Source of the DNA: Phallusia fumigata
Taxonomy: Eukaryota > Chordata > Ascidiacea > Phlebobranchia > Ascidiidae
Assembly (NCBI GenBank): GCA_008931825.1
Contig: QXVZ01008165.1
Coordinates: 1-22,121 of the forward strand
DNA length: 22,121 bases
Reading direction: 5' to 3'
Shown here: positions 18,001 to 20,869 of the stretch, piece by piece
Layout of the letters: the number at the start of each line of letters is the position of its first letter
How positions within the stretch are numbered: the first letter of the stretch is position 1
Translations under genes and position numbers: made by a program
Notes under the pieces: generated by a model
What the model saw: only the letters and a program-made list of their open reading frames with translations
The model's database searches: none
Told to the model about the DNA's origin: nothing

Positions 18001-19183
18001 GAGAATAAATACGTATTTGTGGGATTACAGTTGGTTCTAGGGCATAAATATAAGGTGGGGAAGTCGCTGCGTAATTGTCACTTATTAAAACATCTACAAG
18101 AACAAAACTGTAGGAAAGTAACGCAAGAACAATATTGTTGCGTATGTTTATCATTTTCACCACCCGTCACAACGGTTTAAAATGTTCAGTCGGGAGGTCT
18201 TGGTTTTGTTTTTAACCACCACTAGTTTATTACAGTTGGTTAAGAGAAGGTTTTGTATGAACGCTCAAAATTTTATCCTGTTTATATTTTGGTGTCGCAG
18301 TTACACTGAAATTACCACATTTTTAAAGAGAAGAATTATAACGCAATGTGCACCGATTTTGCCACTAAAAACGTTTTTGCTATTTGTGATTTTTGCATAA
18401 TCAGATAAAAGGTGTGATCCTTTAGGGTCCCGTTCAGACTACGAGTAGCCACACCCCACATTGTCTTGCGCCCTCTTGCGTTTACACAACGATTGTAATG
18501 CGCACATCAGCGTACCGAATCATCGACTTATCTTTAAACAGTTAAGTAAAATGACACAACTTAAAATTATTACACTTGCGCGTTTATGTCACTTGTAAGC
18601 ATCGGTGGCATTACAACATGTCGTACATTTATAACAACATCTCGGCAAATCATGACAGAGAGCTTACAGAAACCAACGTTCGCTGTTTAGCAACGATTCA
18701 AAAATGAAAGATTTTGCAAGAAACCTGCACCAAACAGCGTAAACTCAGGCAGCTTGCAATAAACGCTCTGTAAGCGATTGTGTGCCTACTCCTGCCAGAC
18801 TCTAGCGCAGTAAATCACAAACGGGGAAAAATTTCATAGTTAAGGTATTCAAAATAAATGTAGTATTACTTTTTAGGTAGACAAGTGGTTCCCAACTTTT
18901 AGATATTGCTTTTGATAACTTTTTGTCTAGTAGGGGAGGAATGCAAAGTTCCAAAAAAAGCGAAGTGGGGATGCCTTTAAAAAAGGTTGGTAACCAATGC
19001 TCTAGAGCACCTAACATTTGCCAAACTTGAAATCAGACAGAGAAACTTTATCAAAGATGGACCAATGTATAGAGCAAACGACGACAGATAAAAAGCGTAC
19101 AACTAGTCATACTCACCTGAGCAAGGCAACAAACTCCAGGCAGCCAAAAACCAAAACGTTATGAACCTTTGGGCGTTAGTCAT
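4..19183 (-). CDS. Adhesion-class (B2) GPCR, multi-exon, C-terminus beyond window
   Basis: This is the whole-gene span; the 29 exons are listed separately. The product is a predicted cell-surface receptor: signal peptide, long Cys-rich N-glycosylated ectodomain, Thr-rich stalk, GAIN-like region and seven-helix domain. Class B2 is supported by GWGIP in TM4, a Cys at the start of TM3 (KVACIVVAFLTHFF), CW in extracellular loop 2, and TM7 ending SAQG (family: NSLQG). All checkable exon junctions are phase 1, and the spliced frame is open from the initiator Met to base 4. The ectodomain is about 951 residues before the gap at 1583. No human subfamily could be assigned. The last TM7 residues and the cytoplasmic tail lie left of base 1. 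Exon order and phase are read directly; splice sites are inferred from GT/AG consensus without transcript evidence. Confidence 0.88.
321..797 (-). CDS. Receptor exon 28: TM3 to TM6
   Basis: A 477-nt phase 1-1 exon, acceptor TTTTTCTATTCAACAG, donor TATG|GTGAGT. In order: the end of TM3 (ACFAVVESLSILSNL), TM4 with the hallmark GWGIP (QLLVGWGIPLIIASTTIA), extracellular loop 2 with CW, TM5 (IFSVVTVPMAACFLVCC), a long acidic third intracellular loop (MKVDDVDVD), and TM6 (LTCIFLVVPWILFFVY). Family members usually have a basic loop 3, so the acidic stretch is notable. Translation further left of 321 is intron. Confidence 0.92.
970..1307. repeat. Dispersed repeat, copy 1 (intronic)
   Basis: This relatively GC-rich block shares its right end (TTCACCAAGCGAAATAAACT) and an internal segment (CCCACCAACGTCGCCCCCCA region) with 9160-9303, differing by a few substitutions. 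It lies in the intron between exons 27 and 28. It is probably a non-autonomous element; its class is unknown. It fills most of the 573-bp intron. Confidence 0.7.
1372..1582 (-). CDS. Receptor exon 27 (5' end lost): TM1, TM2, start of TM3
   Basis: From the N at 1583 the frame reads ILGLILLFLTFAALVQLRG (TM1), then QIANDRVVVQINLVVLLFLL (loop and TM2), then the TM3 Cys and KVACIVVAFLTHFFMLSI. It ends at donor ATAG|GTAGAA in phase 1. The R-G-x-x-A-N-D-R intracellular loop matches the adhesion-GPCR pattern R-x-L-R-S-D-R. The exon start, with the first TM1 residues, is missing at the gap. Confidence 0.88.
1583..1583. other. Unknown base, probable collapsed assembly gap
   Basis: A single N interrupts the TM1 coding frame. 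To the left the minus-strand reading is a clean TM1-TM3 exon, while to the right there is AT-rich non-coding sequence without an acceptor. A real single miscalled base would not explain the missing acceptor and missing GPS exon, so I read it as a join between contigs with lost sequence. Confidence 0.7.
1584..2190. other. Intron right of the gap, GPS exon absent
   Basis: About 600 bp of AT-rich sequence. I found no C-x-F-W, no HLT and no usable phase-1 exon on the minus strand. The only recognisable content is the repeat fragment at 1606-1642. Confidence 0.55.
1606..1642. repeat. Fragment of the short MITE family next to the gap
   Basis: TTCTTGTCTAGTAGGGAAGG and the following AAAAGTTCCAA match the interior of the element at 18882-18999 with a few changes. 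Its position 23 bases from the N suggests that a repeat contributed to the assembly break. Confidence 0.62.
2191..2709 (-). CDS. Receptor exon 26: GAIN-type domain, GPS not included
   Basis: This 519-nt phase 1-1 exon has a strong acceptor (TGTTTCTTTTTAG) and donor ACAG|GTAATA. The first 60 residues look helical (VREVLLAKFNRN, VRKELKALIAAMANVTNG), as in GAIN subdomain A. Later residues alternate in beta fashion and finish PVDLTFEVNMT, like the strands before a GPS. A dibasic RKKR site lies at 2431-2420. The GPS motif (C-x-F/Y-W ... C-x-C-x-H-L-T) is not here and should be in the next exon, which is not present. GAIN assignment is inferred from position and secondary-structure pattern. Confidence 0.78.
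2710..3076. other. Intron 25-26, no further feature
   Basis: AT-rich. A stretch at 3013-2943 (minus) reads LECQKRQLCENHTTIYYF after an AG, but it ends at a donor of the wrong phase. I found no repeat or RNA gene here. Confidence 0.5.
3077..3481 (-). CDS. Receptor exon 25: domain end and mucin-like Thr/Pro stalk
   Basis: A 405-nt phase 1-1 exon, acceptor GTTTCGATCTAG, donor TCAG|GTAATC. It starts ITIYKCRGPNSS, then has about eight near-identical TKPTSDI heptads, then a degenerating Thr/Pro tail (TNEPPNRTHGPPSRTTEPTH) with several N-x-T sequons. It should be an extended, heavily O-glycosylated spacer between the adhesive domains and the GAIN region. The opposite strand is also open across the repeat, but only as a by-product of the 21-bp periodicity. 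Confidence 0.85.
3276..3443. repeat. 21-bp coding tandem repeat (about 8 units)
   Basis: Seven full units of plus-strand GTCGCTGGTTGGTTTGGTAAT start at 3297, 3318, 3339, 3360, 3381, 3402 and 3423. A more degenerate unit precedes them at 3276. Several units are identical; the fifth differs by three bases. On the minus strand each unit encodes the heptad ITKPTSD of the receptor stalk. Such identity at silent sites implies recent expansion or homogenisation. Confidence 0.95.
3910..3990 (-). CDS. Receptor exon 24: fifth Cys domain
   Basis: An 81-nt phase 1-1 exon, acceptor GATTCTTTTCACAG, donor GCGC|GTAAGT. It includes CQQQDSAWCPKGKMNFVYV. It leads directly into QITIYKC at the start of exon 25. 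Confidence 0.82.
4051..4110 (-). CDS. Receptor exon 23: fifth Cys domain
   Basis: A 60-nt phase 1-1 exon, acceptor GCCTATTTAACAG, donor TTGA|GTAAGG, reading ESCYFTTEPVPHRHCIGNL. The CY...C pattern recalls the CC-x7-CY modules, but one Cys of the pair is replaced by Ser. The intron to exon 24 is 60 bp. Confidence 0.8.
   Translation of the reverse strand: MKVVISPRNLSHIDIALET
4416..4487 (-). CDS. Receptor exon 22: fifth Cys domain
   Basis: A 72-nt phase 1-1 exon, acceptor CACTGCAAACAG, donor GAAG|GTAAGA, ending SPVLCRNMTSIAE with sequon N-M-T. CRN-[MT]-T matches exon 17. Confidence 0.8.
4930..4977 (-). CDS. Receptor exon 21: fifth Cys domain, start
   Basis: A 48-nt phase 1-1 exon, acceptor CTTTCTTTGACAG, donor GCTT|GTGAGT, reading CPAVMIQDKNQVLGA. 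It is similar at its start to exon 16. The codon created at the join to exon 22 is Cys (TGC). Confidence 0.78.
4978..5894. other. Intron 20-21, about 0.9 kb
   Basis: It holds one very strong acceptor-like site on the minus strand (a run of 13 T then CAG, ending at 5160). The following frame (CGSVEYICNIC) has the wrong phase for the receptor. Nothing else is supportable. Confidence 0.45.
5895..6032 (-). CDS. Receptor exon 20: domain end plus Thr/Ser linker
   Basis: A 138-nt phase 1-1 exon, acceptor ACTGCTTTCAG, donor ACTG|GTGGAT. It opens PSRIEIMRFPCQPQ, closing the fourth domain as QITIYKC closes the fifth. It then becomes Thr/Ser-rich (TTKDVRTTTSYTITSNVTSF) with an N-V-T sequon, a likely O-glycosylated linker. 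Confidence 0.82.
6281..6370 (-). CDS. Receptor exon 19: fourth Cys domain, strand region
   Basis: A 90-nt phase 1-1 exon, acceptor TGTATATTTAG, donor GAAG|GTGACA. It includes DCRHLVSPPND, sequon N-N-S, and IYVAVVYE. The last strand parallels FVYVTET in exon 24. The C-x-L-x-x-P-P start is slightly reminiscent of sushi/CCP domains, but the remaining CCP Cys are absent. Confidence 0.78.
6437..6502 (-). CDS. Receptor exon 18: fourth Cys domain, middle
   Basis: A 66-nt phase 1-1 exon, acceptor TTTGTTTTCAG, donor GTCG|GTAAGT, with NCFATDSTWVKLTGNFWEVV. The C-F-x-T start parallels exon 23 (SCYFTTE). It is separated from exon 19 by only 66 bp. Confidence 0.82.
7105..7251 (-). CDS. Receptor exon 17: fourth Cys domain, first part
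   Basis: A 147-nt phase 1-1 exon, acceptor CTTCCTTCAACAG, donor CCAG|GTAACT. It runs from MAKLCENDAT to DKCRNTTAAP with two Cys and the sequons N-K-T and N-T-T. The end (CRN-T/M-T-x-A) matches the end of exon 22 (CRNMTSIAE), so this domain and the one encoded by exons 21-25 look like paralogous copies. Confidence 0.82.
7640..7800 (+). mobile_element. tRNA-derived SINE, copy 1
   Basis: A degenerate tRNA-like head (ACTGCCTTGTGCTCGCGAGG, then GGTTGCAGGTCCTAATTC resembling a B box) is followed by a body with GCAAGAAACTTAAGCGACAT and CCCAGTGGAACCC. The same order occurs at 14897-15050. It is intronic (exons 16-17). Confidence 0.6.
8098..8151 (-). CDS. Receptor exon 16: CP-start exon, repeat 3
   Basis: A 54-nt phase 1-1 exon, strong acceptor (CCTTTACACATTTCCAG), donor CTGG|GTAAAC, reading CPRVSFEKANFNTSILL. 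Its start resembles exon 21 (CPAVMIQ). It holds the position of the ITVC exons but has diverged. N-T-S is a sequon. Confidence 0.8.
8477..8524 (-). CDS. Receptor exon 15: F-x-[LIV]-x2-C strand, repeat 3
   Basis: A 48-nt phase 1-1 exon, acceptor TTGTTTTTTAG, donor CAAG|GTAAAA, reading KLVFQIDTCENPEFQ. It has the same length and motif as exon 5. Confidence 0.8.
8889..8925. repeat. 8-bp inverted repeat
   Basis: TTGGCGCA and TGCGCCAA are perfect inverted copies 21 bases apart. They lie in the intron between exons 14 and 15, which is otherwise featureless. Confidence 0.45.
8978..9088 (-). CDS. Receptor exon 14: repeat 3 core with Trp
   Basis: A 111-nt phase 1-1 exon, acceptor AACGTTTTTAG, donor GCTG|GTGAGG. 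It includes QCISDLGGSKWKSV and RFKVCNANSEA. It takes the place that exon 9 holds in repeat 2. The dispersed repeat at 9160-9303 lies in the intron upstream. Confidence 0.82.
9160..9303. repeat. Dispersed repeat, copy 2 (truncated, intronic)
   Basis: It contains GGTTCCACCAATGTCCCCCC and ends TTTCACCAAACGAAATAAAC, matching copy 1 at 970-1307 but missing about 190 bp of its interior. Directly after it, CATGGGCGCCGGCAG at 9306 looks like the edge of another element, but I could not define that one. Confidence 0.68.
10073..10150 (-). CDS. Receptor exon 13: CC-x7-CY module, repeat 3
   Basis: A 78-nt phase 1-1 exon, acceptor GAAATACAG, donor TACA|GTGAGT. It contains CCYDYEIGKCYAASEYG, the third copy of the CC-x7-CY signature, preceded by an acidic patch (EDDQ). 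Confidence 0.85.
10475..10507 (-). CDS. Receptor exon 12: 33-nt linker micro-exon
   Basis: Acceptor GTTTTTGTTGCAG and donor AGAG|GTAGTT define a 33-nt phase 1-1 exon, PNKFAVNISR, with the sequon N-I-S. It links repeat 2 to repeat 3, as exon 7 links repeats 1 and 2. Confidence 0.72.
10580..10681 (-). CDS. Receptor exon 11: ITVC exon, repeat 2
   Basis: A 102-nt phase 1-1 exon, donor GTCA|GTAAGT (perfect consensus), acceptor GATGTTTGTAG. It includes HANEITVCGLRPRI, then sequon N-Q-S and three further residues of the Cys pattern (YKCSAGTGC). It parallels exon 6, and is separated from exon 12 by a 72-bp intron. Confidence 0.85.
11338..11379 (-). CDS. Receptor exon 10: F-x-[LIV]-x2-C strand, repeat 2
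   Basis: A 42-nt phase 1-1 exon with excellent acceptor (TTTTCTGTATTTTACAG) and donor GCAG|GTAACT, reading VNFIVTKCHPTHA. It is homologous in position and motif to exons 5 and 15. Confidence 0.8.
11468..11775. mobile_element. hAT-like non-autonomous element, about 308 bp
   Basis: The left end CAGGGGTGTGCAACCT and the right end GGTTGCACTCCCCG are imperfect inverted repeats of the CAGGGGTGTGCAA type common in hAT elements. The flanks TAATAAAT and CCATAAAT agree at six of eight positions, consistent with an aged 8-bp target duplication. Short open frames inside on both strands are not transposase. It lies in the intron between exons 9 and 10. Confidence 0.72.
12164..12328 (-). CDS. Receptor exon 9: beta-rich part of repeat 2
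   Basis: A 165-nt phase 1-1 exon with strong donor TCCA|GTAAGT and acceptor CACCTAG. It encodes about 54 residues including IGIKFWENVTGDIQGFQINY. It carries the sequons N-V-T and N-Y-T and one Cys. Its length and pattern resemble exon 3; in repeat 3 its position is taken by exon 14. It lies left of the 12.4-13.2 kb tandem array, so the intron is about 2.2 kb. Confidence 0.85.
12420..13165. repeat. Diverged tandem array of about 100-130 bp units, interrupted
   Basis: At least four units contain the order CACCAC-A/G-AT, then AAACTGT, then G/A-GGGTAAC/CCC, then GGGGCTATG. They begin near 12522, 12860, 12949 and 13078, with an older unit near 12420. Between the second and third lies an insertion starting GGGGGCCTGTGGCGCAACGG, tRNA-like in its first bases. 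Unit-to-unit divergence is substantial. Intronic (exons 8-9). Confidence 0.6.
13297..13350 (+). repeat. B-box-like tRNA-related fragment
   Basis: GTGGATTCGAGTCCCGTGAA closely fits the Pol III B box/T-arm consensus GGTTCGANTCC. Only this 3' half of a tRNA-like unit is recognisable, so it is most likely a SINE remnant between the tandem array and the hAT MITE. Confidence 0.45.
13445..13826. mobile_element. hAT-type MITE, 382 bp, with perfect 8-bp target duplication
   Basis: The termini are perfect 13-bp inverted repeats (TAGGGTTGCCAAC / GTTGGCAACCCTA). They are flanked by identical 8-bp direct repeats GTGATATC at 13437-13444 and 13827-13834. The 8-bp duplication is the hallmark of hAT insertions. 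The interior carries multiple copies of TGTCCTTTATT and no transposase, so the element is non-autonomous. It sits in the 2.2-kb intron between receptor exons 8 and 9. Confidence 0.92.
14146..14169 (-). CDS. Possible receptor micro-exon (optional)
   Basis: Acceptor GGTCGTTTTCAG and a moderate donor AATG|GTGAAA enclose 24 nt in phase 1-1 reading DRTLYTN. Skipping it also keeps the frame, since exon 8 can join exon 9 directly. It could be a cassette micro-exon or chance. Confidence 0.25.
14504..14575 (-). CDS. Receptor exon 8: CC-x7-CY module, repeat 2
   Basis: A 72-nt phase 1-1 exon, the same length as exon 4, with acceptor AAATTTCAG and donor ATCG|GTAGGT. It carries CCSTFRNDVCYNATQY, the second CC-x7-CY copy, with an N-A-T glycosylation sequon between the last Cys and the Tyr. 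Confidence 0.85.
14683..14709 (-). CDS. Receptor exon 7: 27-nt linker micro-exon
   Basis: Acceptor TATTTTTTCAG and donor ACAG|GTATAT define a 27-nt phase 1-1 micro-exon, EKLPAIRT. It sits between an ITVC exon and a CC exon, exactly as exon 12 (PNKFAVNISR) does in the next repeat. That positional match is the main support for so short an exon. Confidence 0.62.
14897..15050 (+). mobile_element. tRNA-derived SINE, copy 2
   Basis: The head is GGCGTGGATGGCGCAATCTT, then a B-box-like GTGGTTTCTAATCCCATTC. The body (GATACAGAAACTTTTCTAGT, GCAGTGCCTTGCCGATAAGTG) parallels copy 1. A true functional tRNA is unlikely because no cloverleaf closes. Confidence 0.62.
15115..15153. repeat. 9-bp inverted repeat (hairpin)
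   Basis: CCTGGTTAA at 15115 and TTAACCAGG at 15145 form a perfect 9-bp stem with a 21-base loop. It is intronic, with no coding context. It could be the remnant of a small inverted-repeat element. Confidence 0.55.
15393..15476 (-). CDS. Receptor exon 6: ITVC exon, repeat 1
   Basis: An 84-nt phase 1-1 exon with a strong acceptor (TATTTATTTTAG) and donor CCAG|GTAACA. It starts HHITVCTEEGAVSIEDP and has a second Cys 15 residues after the first. It is parallel to exon 11 (NEITVC). It ends the first Cys-rich repeat, before the linker encoded by exon 7. Confidence 0.85.
15582..15629 (-). CDS. Receptor exon 5: F-x-[LIV]-x2-C strand, repeat 1
   Basis: A 48-nt phase 1-1 exon (acceptor TTTTTACAG, donor AACG|GTAACC) reading NSSFKLTTCTTPDDN. 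It matches exon 10 (NFIVTKC) and exon 15 (VFQIDTC) in motif and size. The N-S-S at its start is an N-glycosylation sequon. The intron before it is about 1.4 kb and carries the element at 15972-16258 and the small ORF at 16687. Confidence 0.82.
15972..16258. mobile_element. hAT/Charlie-like MITE, about 287 bp
   Basis: It begins CAGTGGTTTCCAAC and ends with the inverse of CACTGGTTTCGACC, the CAGTGGTTC-type ends of Charlie-like hAT elements. Flanks TTTAAAAA and TTTCTAAA match at six of eight. It has no coding capacity and lies in the intron between exons 4 and 5. Confidence 0.68.
16687..16899 (+). CDS. Possible nested 70-residue secreted peptide
   Basis: ATG at 16687 has a favourable context (A at -3, G at +4). 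It opens a classic signal peptide (MVDSLTYILPLLCLNIANA) with an A-x-A cleavage site, followed by about 51 residues holding a KR dibasic site and two Cys (RIKRCLLDPIWRPLGHC). The frame ends at TAA 16897-16899. The block from 16740 to 16880 is clearly richer in GC than the surrounding intron, and another plus frame and a minus frame are also open there, so the coding frame is uncertain. No family is recognised. It would be a gene nested in the receptor intron between exons 4 and 5, on the opposite strand. Confidence 0.35.
   Translation: MVDSLTYILPLLCLNIANAFVTELRIKRCLLDPIWRPLGHCQRPAELLEHTLGQAAFRFFVVYDGAVYIS
17032..17103 (-). CDS. Receptor exon 4: CC-x7-CY module, repeat 1
   Basis: A 72-nt phase 1-1 exon with donor CAGA|GTAAGA. 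It contains CCYRYKPDKCYNGSEF, the first of three copies of the CC-x7-CY-x2-[ST]-[EQ]-[FY] signature (see 14575-14504 and 10150-10073). The acceptor (TATTTTTAAG) is ordinary. The fixed Cys spacing suggests a disulfide-bonded extracellular module. I do not recognise it as a named domain. Confidence 0.85.
17488..17537. repeat. 15-bp direct repeat
   Basis: AGCCTTGATTTTTCT occurs at 17488-17502 and again at 17523-17537, just downstream of exon 3 in the receptor's sense. It provides pyrimidine-poor sequence on the coding strand and has no evident role. Confidence 0.6.
17565..17726 (-). CDS. Receptor exon 3: beta-rich N-terminal domain
   Basis: This 162-nt phase 1-1 exon has a strong acceptor (TTTGTTTTGTTTAG) and donor CCAA|GTAGTT. 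It encodes about 53 residues of alternating hydrophobic pattern (ARYAIKIN, FEITFLGMVHS, LYRLTIGLP), which suggests beta strands of an Ig- or FN3-like fold. It has no Cys. An alternative phase-1 donor (CAGG|GTAAGC) lies inside and would shorten the exon, so alternative splicing is possible. It resembles exon 9 weakly. Confidence 0.82.
17841..17903 (-). CDS. Receptor exon 2: N-terminal segment with two Cys
   Basis: Acceptor TTGCAG and donor TTGG|GTGAGA frame a 63-nt phase 1-1 exon reading PLERAQCSTEGDGVDCANLL. It follows the signal peptide and precedes the long exon 3 across a 114-bp intron. It contributes a close pair of Cys. No domain family is recognised. Confidence 0.75.
18882..18999. mobile_element. 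Short Charlie-like MITE, about 118 bp
   Basis: The termini CAAGTGGTTCCCAACTTTT and AAAAGGTTGGTAACCAATG are imperfect inverted repeats. The interior TTGTCTAGTAGGGGAGGAAT is repeated at 1606-1642 next to the gap. No clean target duplication was found. It lies in the first receptor intron. Confidence 0.62.
19117..19183 (-). CDS. Receptor exon 1: start codon and signal peptide
   Basis: ATG at 19183-19181 opens a typical signal peptide. It has a short polar N-terminus, then a hydrophobic core (FITFWFLAAWSLLPCS), and ends at the donor CAG|GTGAGT in phase 1. Upstream in-frame codons remain open for a distance, but this Met gives the only sensible signal sequence. Joining the last G to exon 2 creates an Asp codon. 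The 5' UTR and transcription start are not identified. Confidence 0.85.
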
Positions 19184-19187
19184 TTCG

Positions 19188-19202
19188 AGAACAAGCTGTT
19201 CT
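19188..19202. promoter_or_regulatory. Perfect AGAACAnnnTGTTCT palindrome at the start codon
   Basis: AGAACAAGCTGTTCT, five bases before the receptor ATG, equals the consensus steroid (NR3C-type) response element. Invertebrate chordates are generally thought to lack NR3C receptors, so chance or another factor is likely. Confidence 0.25.
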
Positions 19203-20187
19203 AATTGTCGAACGCCATATTCAATCCTATAGCATAACAAAAATATGCTTAAAAATCGGTTTAATGTATATTTTGTTGGTACAAAAACCAAAATTACAGA
19301 ATTTACATAATTTTTCACAGGTACAGAAAGTTAGGTGAAGTTTTCAAGGGTCAACCCTAAATTTCACGCACTAATAAACATTTAATTTTGATATATTATC
19401 ACTATTTTAATCTAAATATATTCTAATTTATAGCAAGACAATTTGGCGCTATAAAAAAGCCTCTGTCTCGTCCTAGCATCTACAAACGACTCGAAGCAGA
19501 TGTATGAACGGGTCTGAATATAGCAATGCAATTAGTAAAAACACTGCTTCAAAACAGGACCTGACGCACATTAATTCGAAAACCGAAGGTTAAACTTGTT
19601 TTGATCCAACGCTGGTTCACAGATCCCGACGAAAAGCCAGGATGCGAAACGACTCGTCATGCAGGTGTTGAGATGTAACGCGAAACGTTGGTTGCTGTTT
19701 TGTACATCATCCGTTGCTCTTCTGTGTAAGGTCTTGTGATTCCTAACGTCTGCCTCAGCGGGCGGTTCTGACGTCATAGCTAAAACCATTGGTCATGTTC
19801 TAATGAGGTATTTTTGGCTTTATTGAACGTATTTTTAACATTTCCTTTTAAAGTACACAAGTAGCTTTATCAGTACTCGTTACCAATATGTTTTAAATGA
19901 GTTGAGCACAAAACGATTTTTTAACATGCCATTCACTGAATTGGCAGCAATTAAGCCGACGTCCACACTTTCTGGGTGCATAAAATTTGTGTACGATTGA
20001 AAATAATTTTTGCACAACAAATTTCTTGTTACAGACTGCATTAAAAGCCTGCCATTTTACGTACAGTTGCATATCCTATTCTTGACATGTACAGCAGATA
20101 TGTTCAAACCTATGTTACGGAGTGTTTTTCACCATTTTTAAAAAACGTATGTACCGCCACTAGTAGAGCCACTGAACGCGTTTGAAG
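19203..20187. other. Region upstream of the receptor
   Basis: Apart from the promoter-like cluster at 19760-19792 and its overlapping minus ORF, the sequence is AT-rich and without recognisable genes. 19370-19440 is especially AT-rich. Confidence 0.5.
19760..19792 (-). promoter_or_regulatory. GC box, CRE and CCAAT box cluster
   Basis: Within 33 bases lie GGGCGG (19760-19765), the perfect CRE palindrome TGACGTCA (19769-19776), and CCATTGG (19786-19792), which is a CCAAT box on the minus strand. They stand about 580 bp upstream of the receptor start codon. A minus-strand ORF of 72 codons overlaps (19789-19571) and is GC-richer than its surroundings; it may be 5' UTR. Promoter activity is inferred only. 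Confidence 0.45.
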
Positions 20188-20213
20188 ATGGAAACTGAAA
20201 AACTCTTAGGCGA

Positions 20214-20597
20214 ATGGCCAAATTAAGGCGCTCGACCCGTAAAAATCCCGATCAAGATTCGAAATGTCGAAATATTACAGCACCTAGGATGGGCGACACC
20301 CTTACAACATCACAAACCAATGACGGCCTGATCGTGTTGCCATTTGCGCCGCTCGCTTCTCCAATCGTATCAGGTCCTATTGTTGACCAGTTGCGGCTTT
20401 CCCAACTGAAATCTGATACAATAAATCCGGCTACATTTAAAGCATATAAAGCATTAGTGGATGTCACCAATGAAGTCGATGTAAGTAAACGTTTCATATT
20501 CTTGGGTAAATCACGGAGTTTACCACCATCATTGCTTGAATTAATAGTAAAAACACAACTCTATCCTAGTGTCCTTACAACACTGCTTGGCGCATGA
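20214..20597 (+). CDS. Hypothetical 127-residue ORF
   Basis: An intact ATG-to-TGA frame, long for this AT-rich sequence. The N-terminus is basic (MAKLRRSTRKN), with a central Thr/Pro-rich part and a helical-looking C-terminus (SLPPSLLELIVKTQL). An in-frame stop at 20196 fixes the start. A perfect donor (GAT|GTAAGTAAAC) lies in phase 0 at 20480/20481. The ORF may therefore be exon 1 (89 codons) of a spliced gene, with the rest intronic. An overlapping 13-codon upstream ORF starts at 20188. No family recognised. Confidence 0.4.
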   Translation: MAKLRRSTRKNPDQDSKCRNITAPRMGDTLTTSQTNDGLIVLPFAPLASPIVSGPIVDQLRLSQLKSDTINPATFKAYKALVDVTNEVDVSKRFIFLGKSRSLPPSLLELIVKTQLYPSVLTTLLGA

Positions 20598-20694
20598 AAT
20601 GCTTGACAGTTTGCAATTTGTAGCCTTAATGTCAAGCAAGCATAAAAAATCACTTTCCATTCAAATTCAATCAAATACTTTAACATGCACTTAC

Positions 20695-20869
20695 CTAGCT
20701 GAGCTAGCTCCAGTGTTATGTAACGAGTCATATCAACCCTGAAGGCAAGTTTCAAGGGAATCAAGACCCGTCTCTTTTCAGCAATGTTAAGAATAAACTG
20801 CTTTGAATAACTTGATAGGCGACCAAACACAAACTTTTTAGCCAGGCGCTGTCGTCCCAGCAGGGTCAT
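20695..20869 (-). CDS. Candidate exon with strong phase-1 donor
   Basis: ATG at 20869-20867, immediately preceded by an in-frame stop, opens 58 codons that end at donor CTAG|GTAAGT in phase 1. The product is basic (MTLLGRQRLAKKFVFGRLSS), with no signal peptide and no known domain. The phase equals that of all receptor introns, so it could splice to receptor exon 2. It could equally begin a separate minus-strand gene, or lie in a 5' UTR. Confidence 0.35.
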
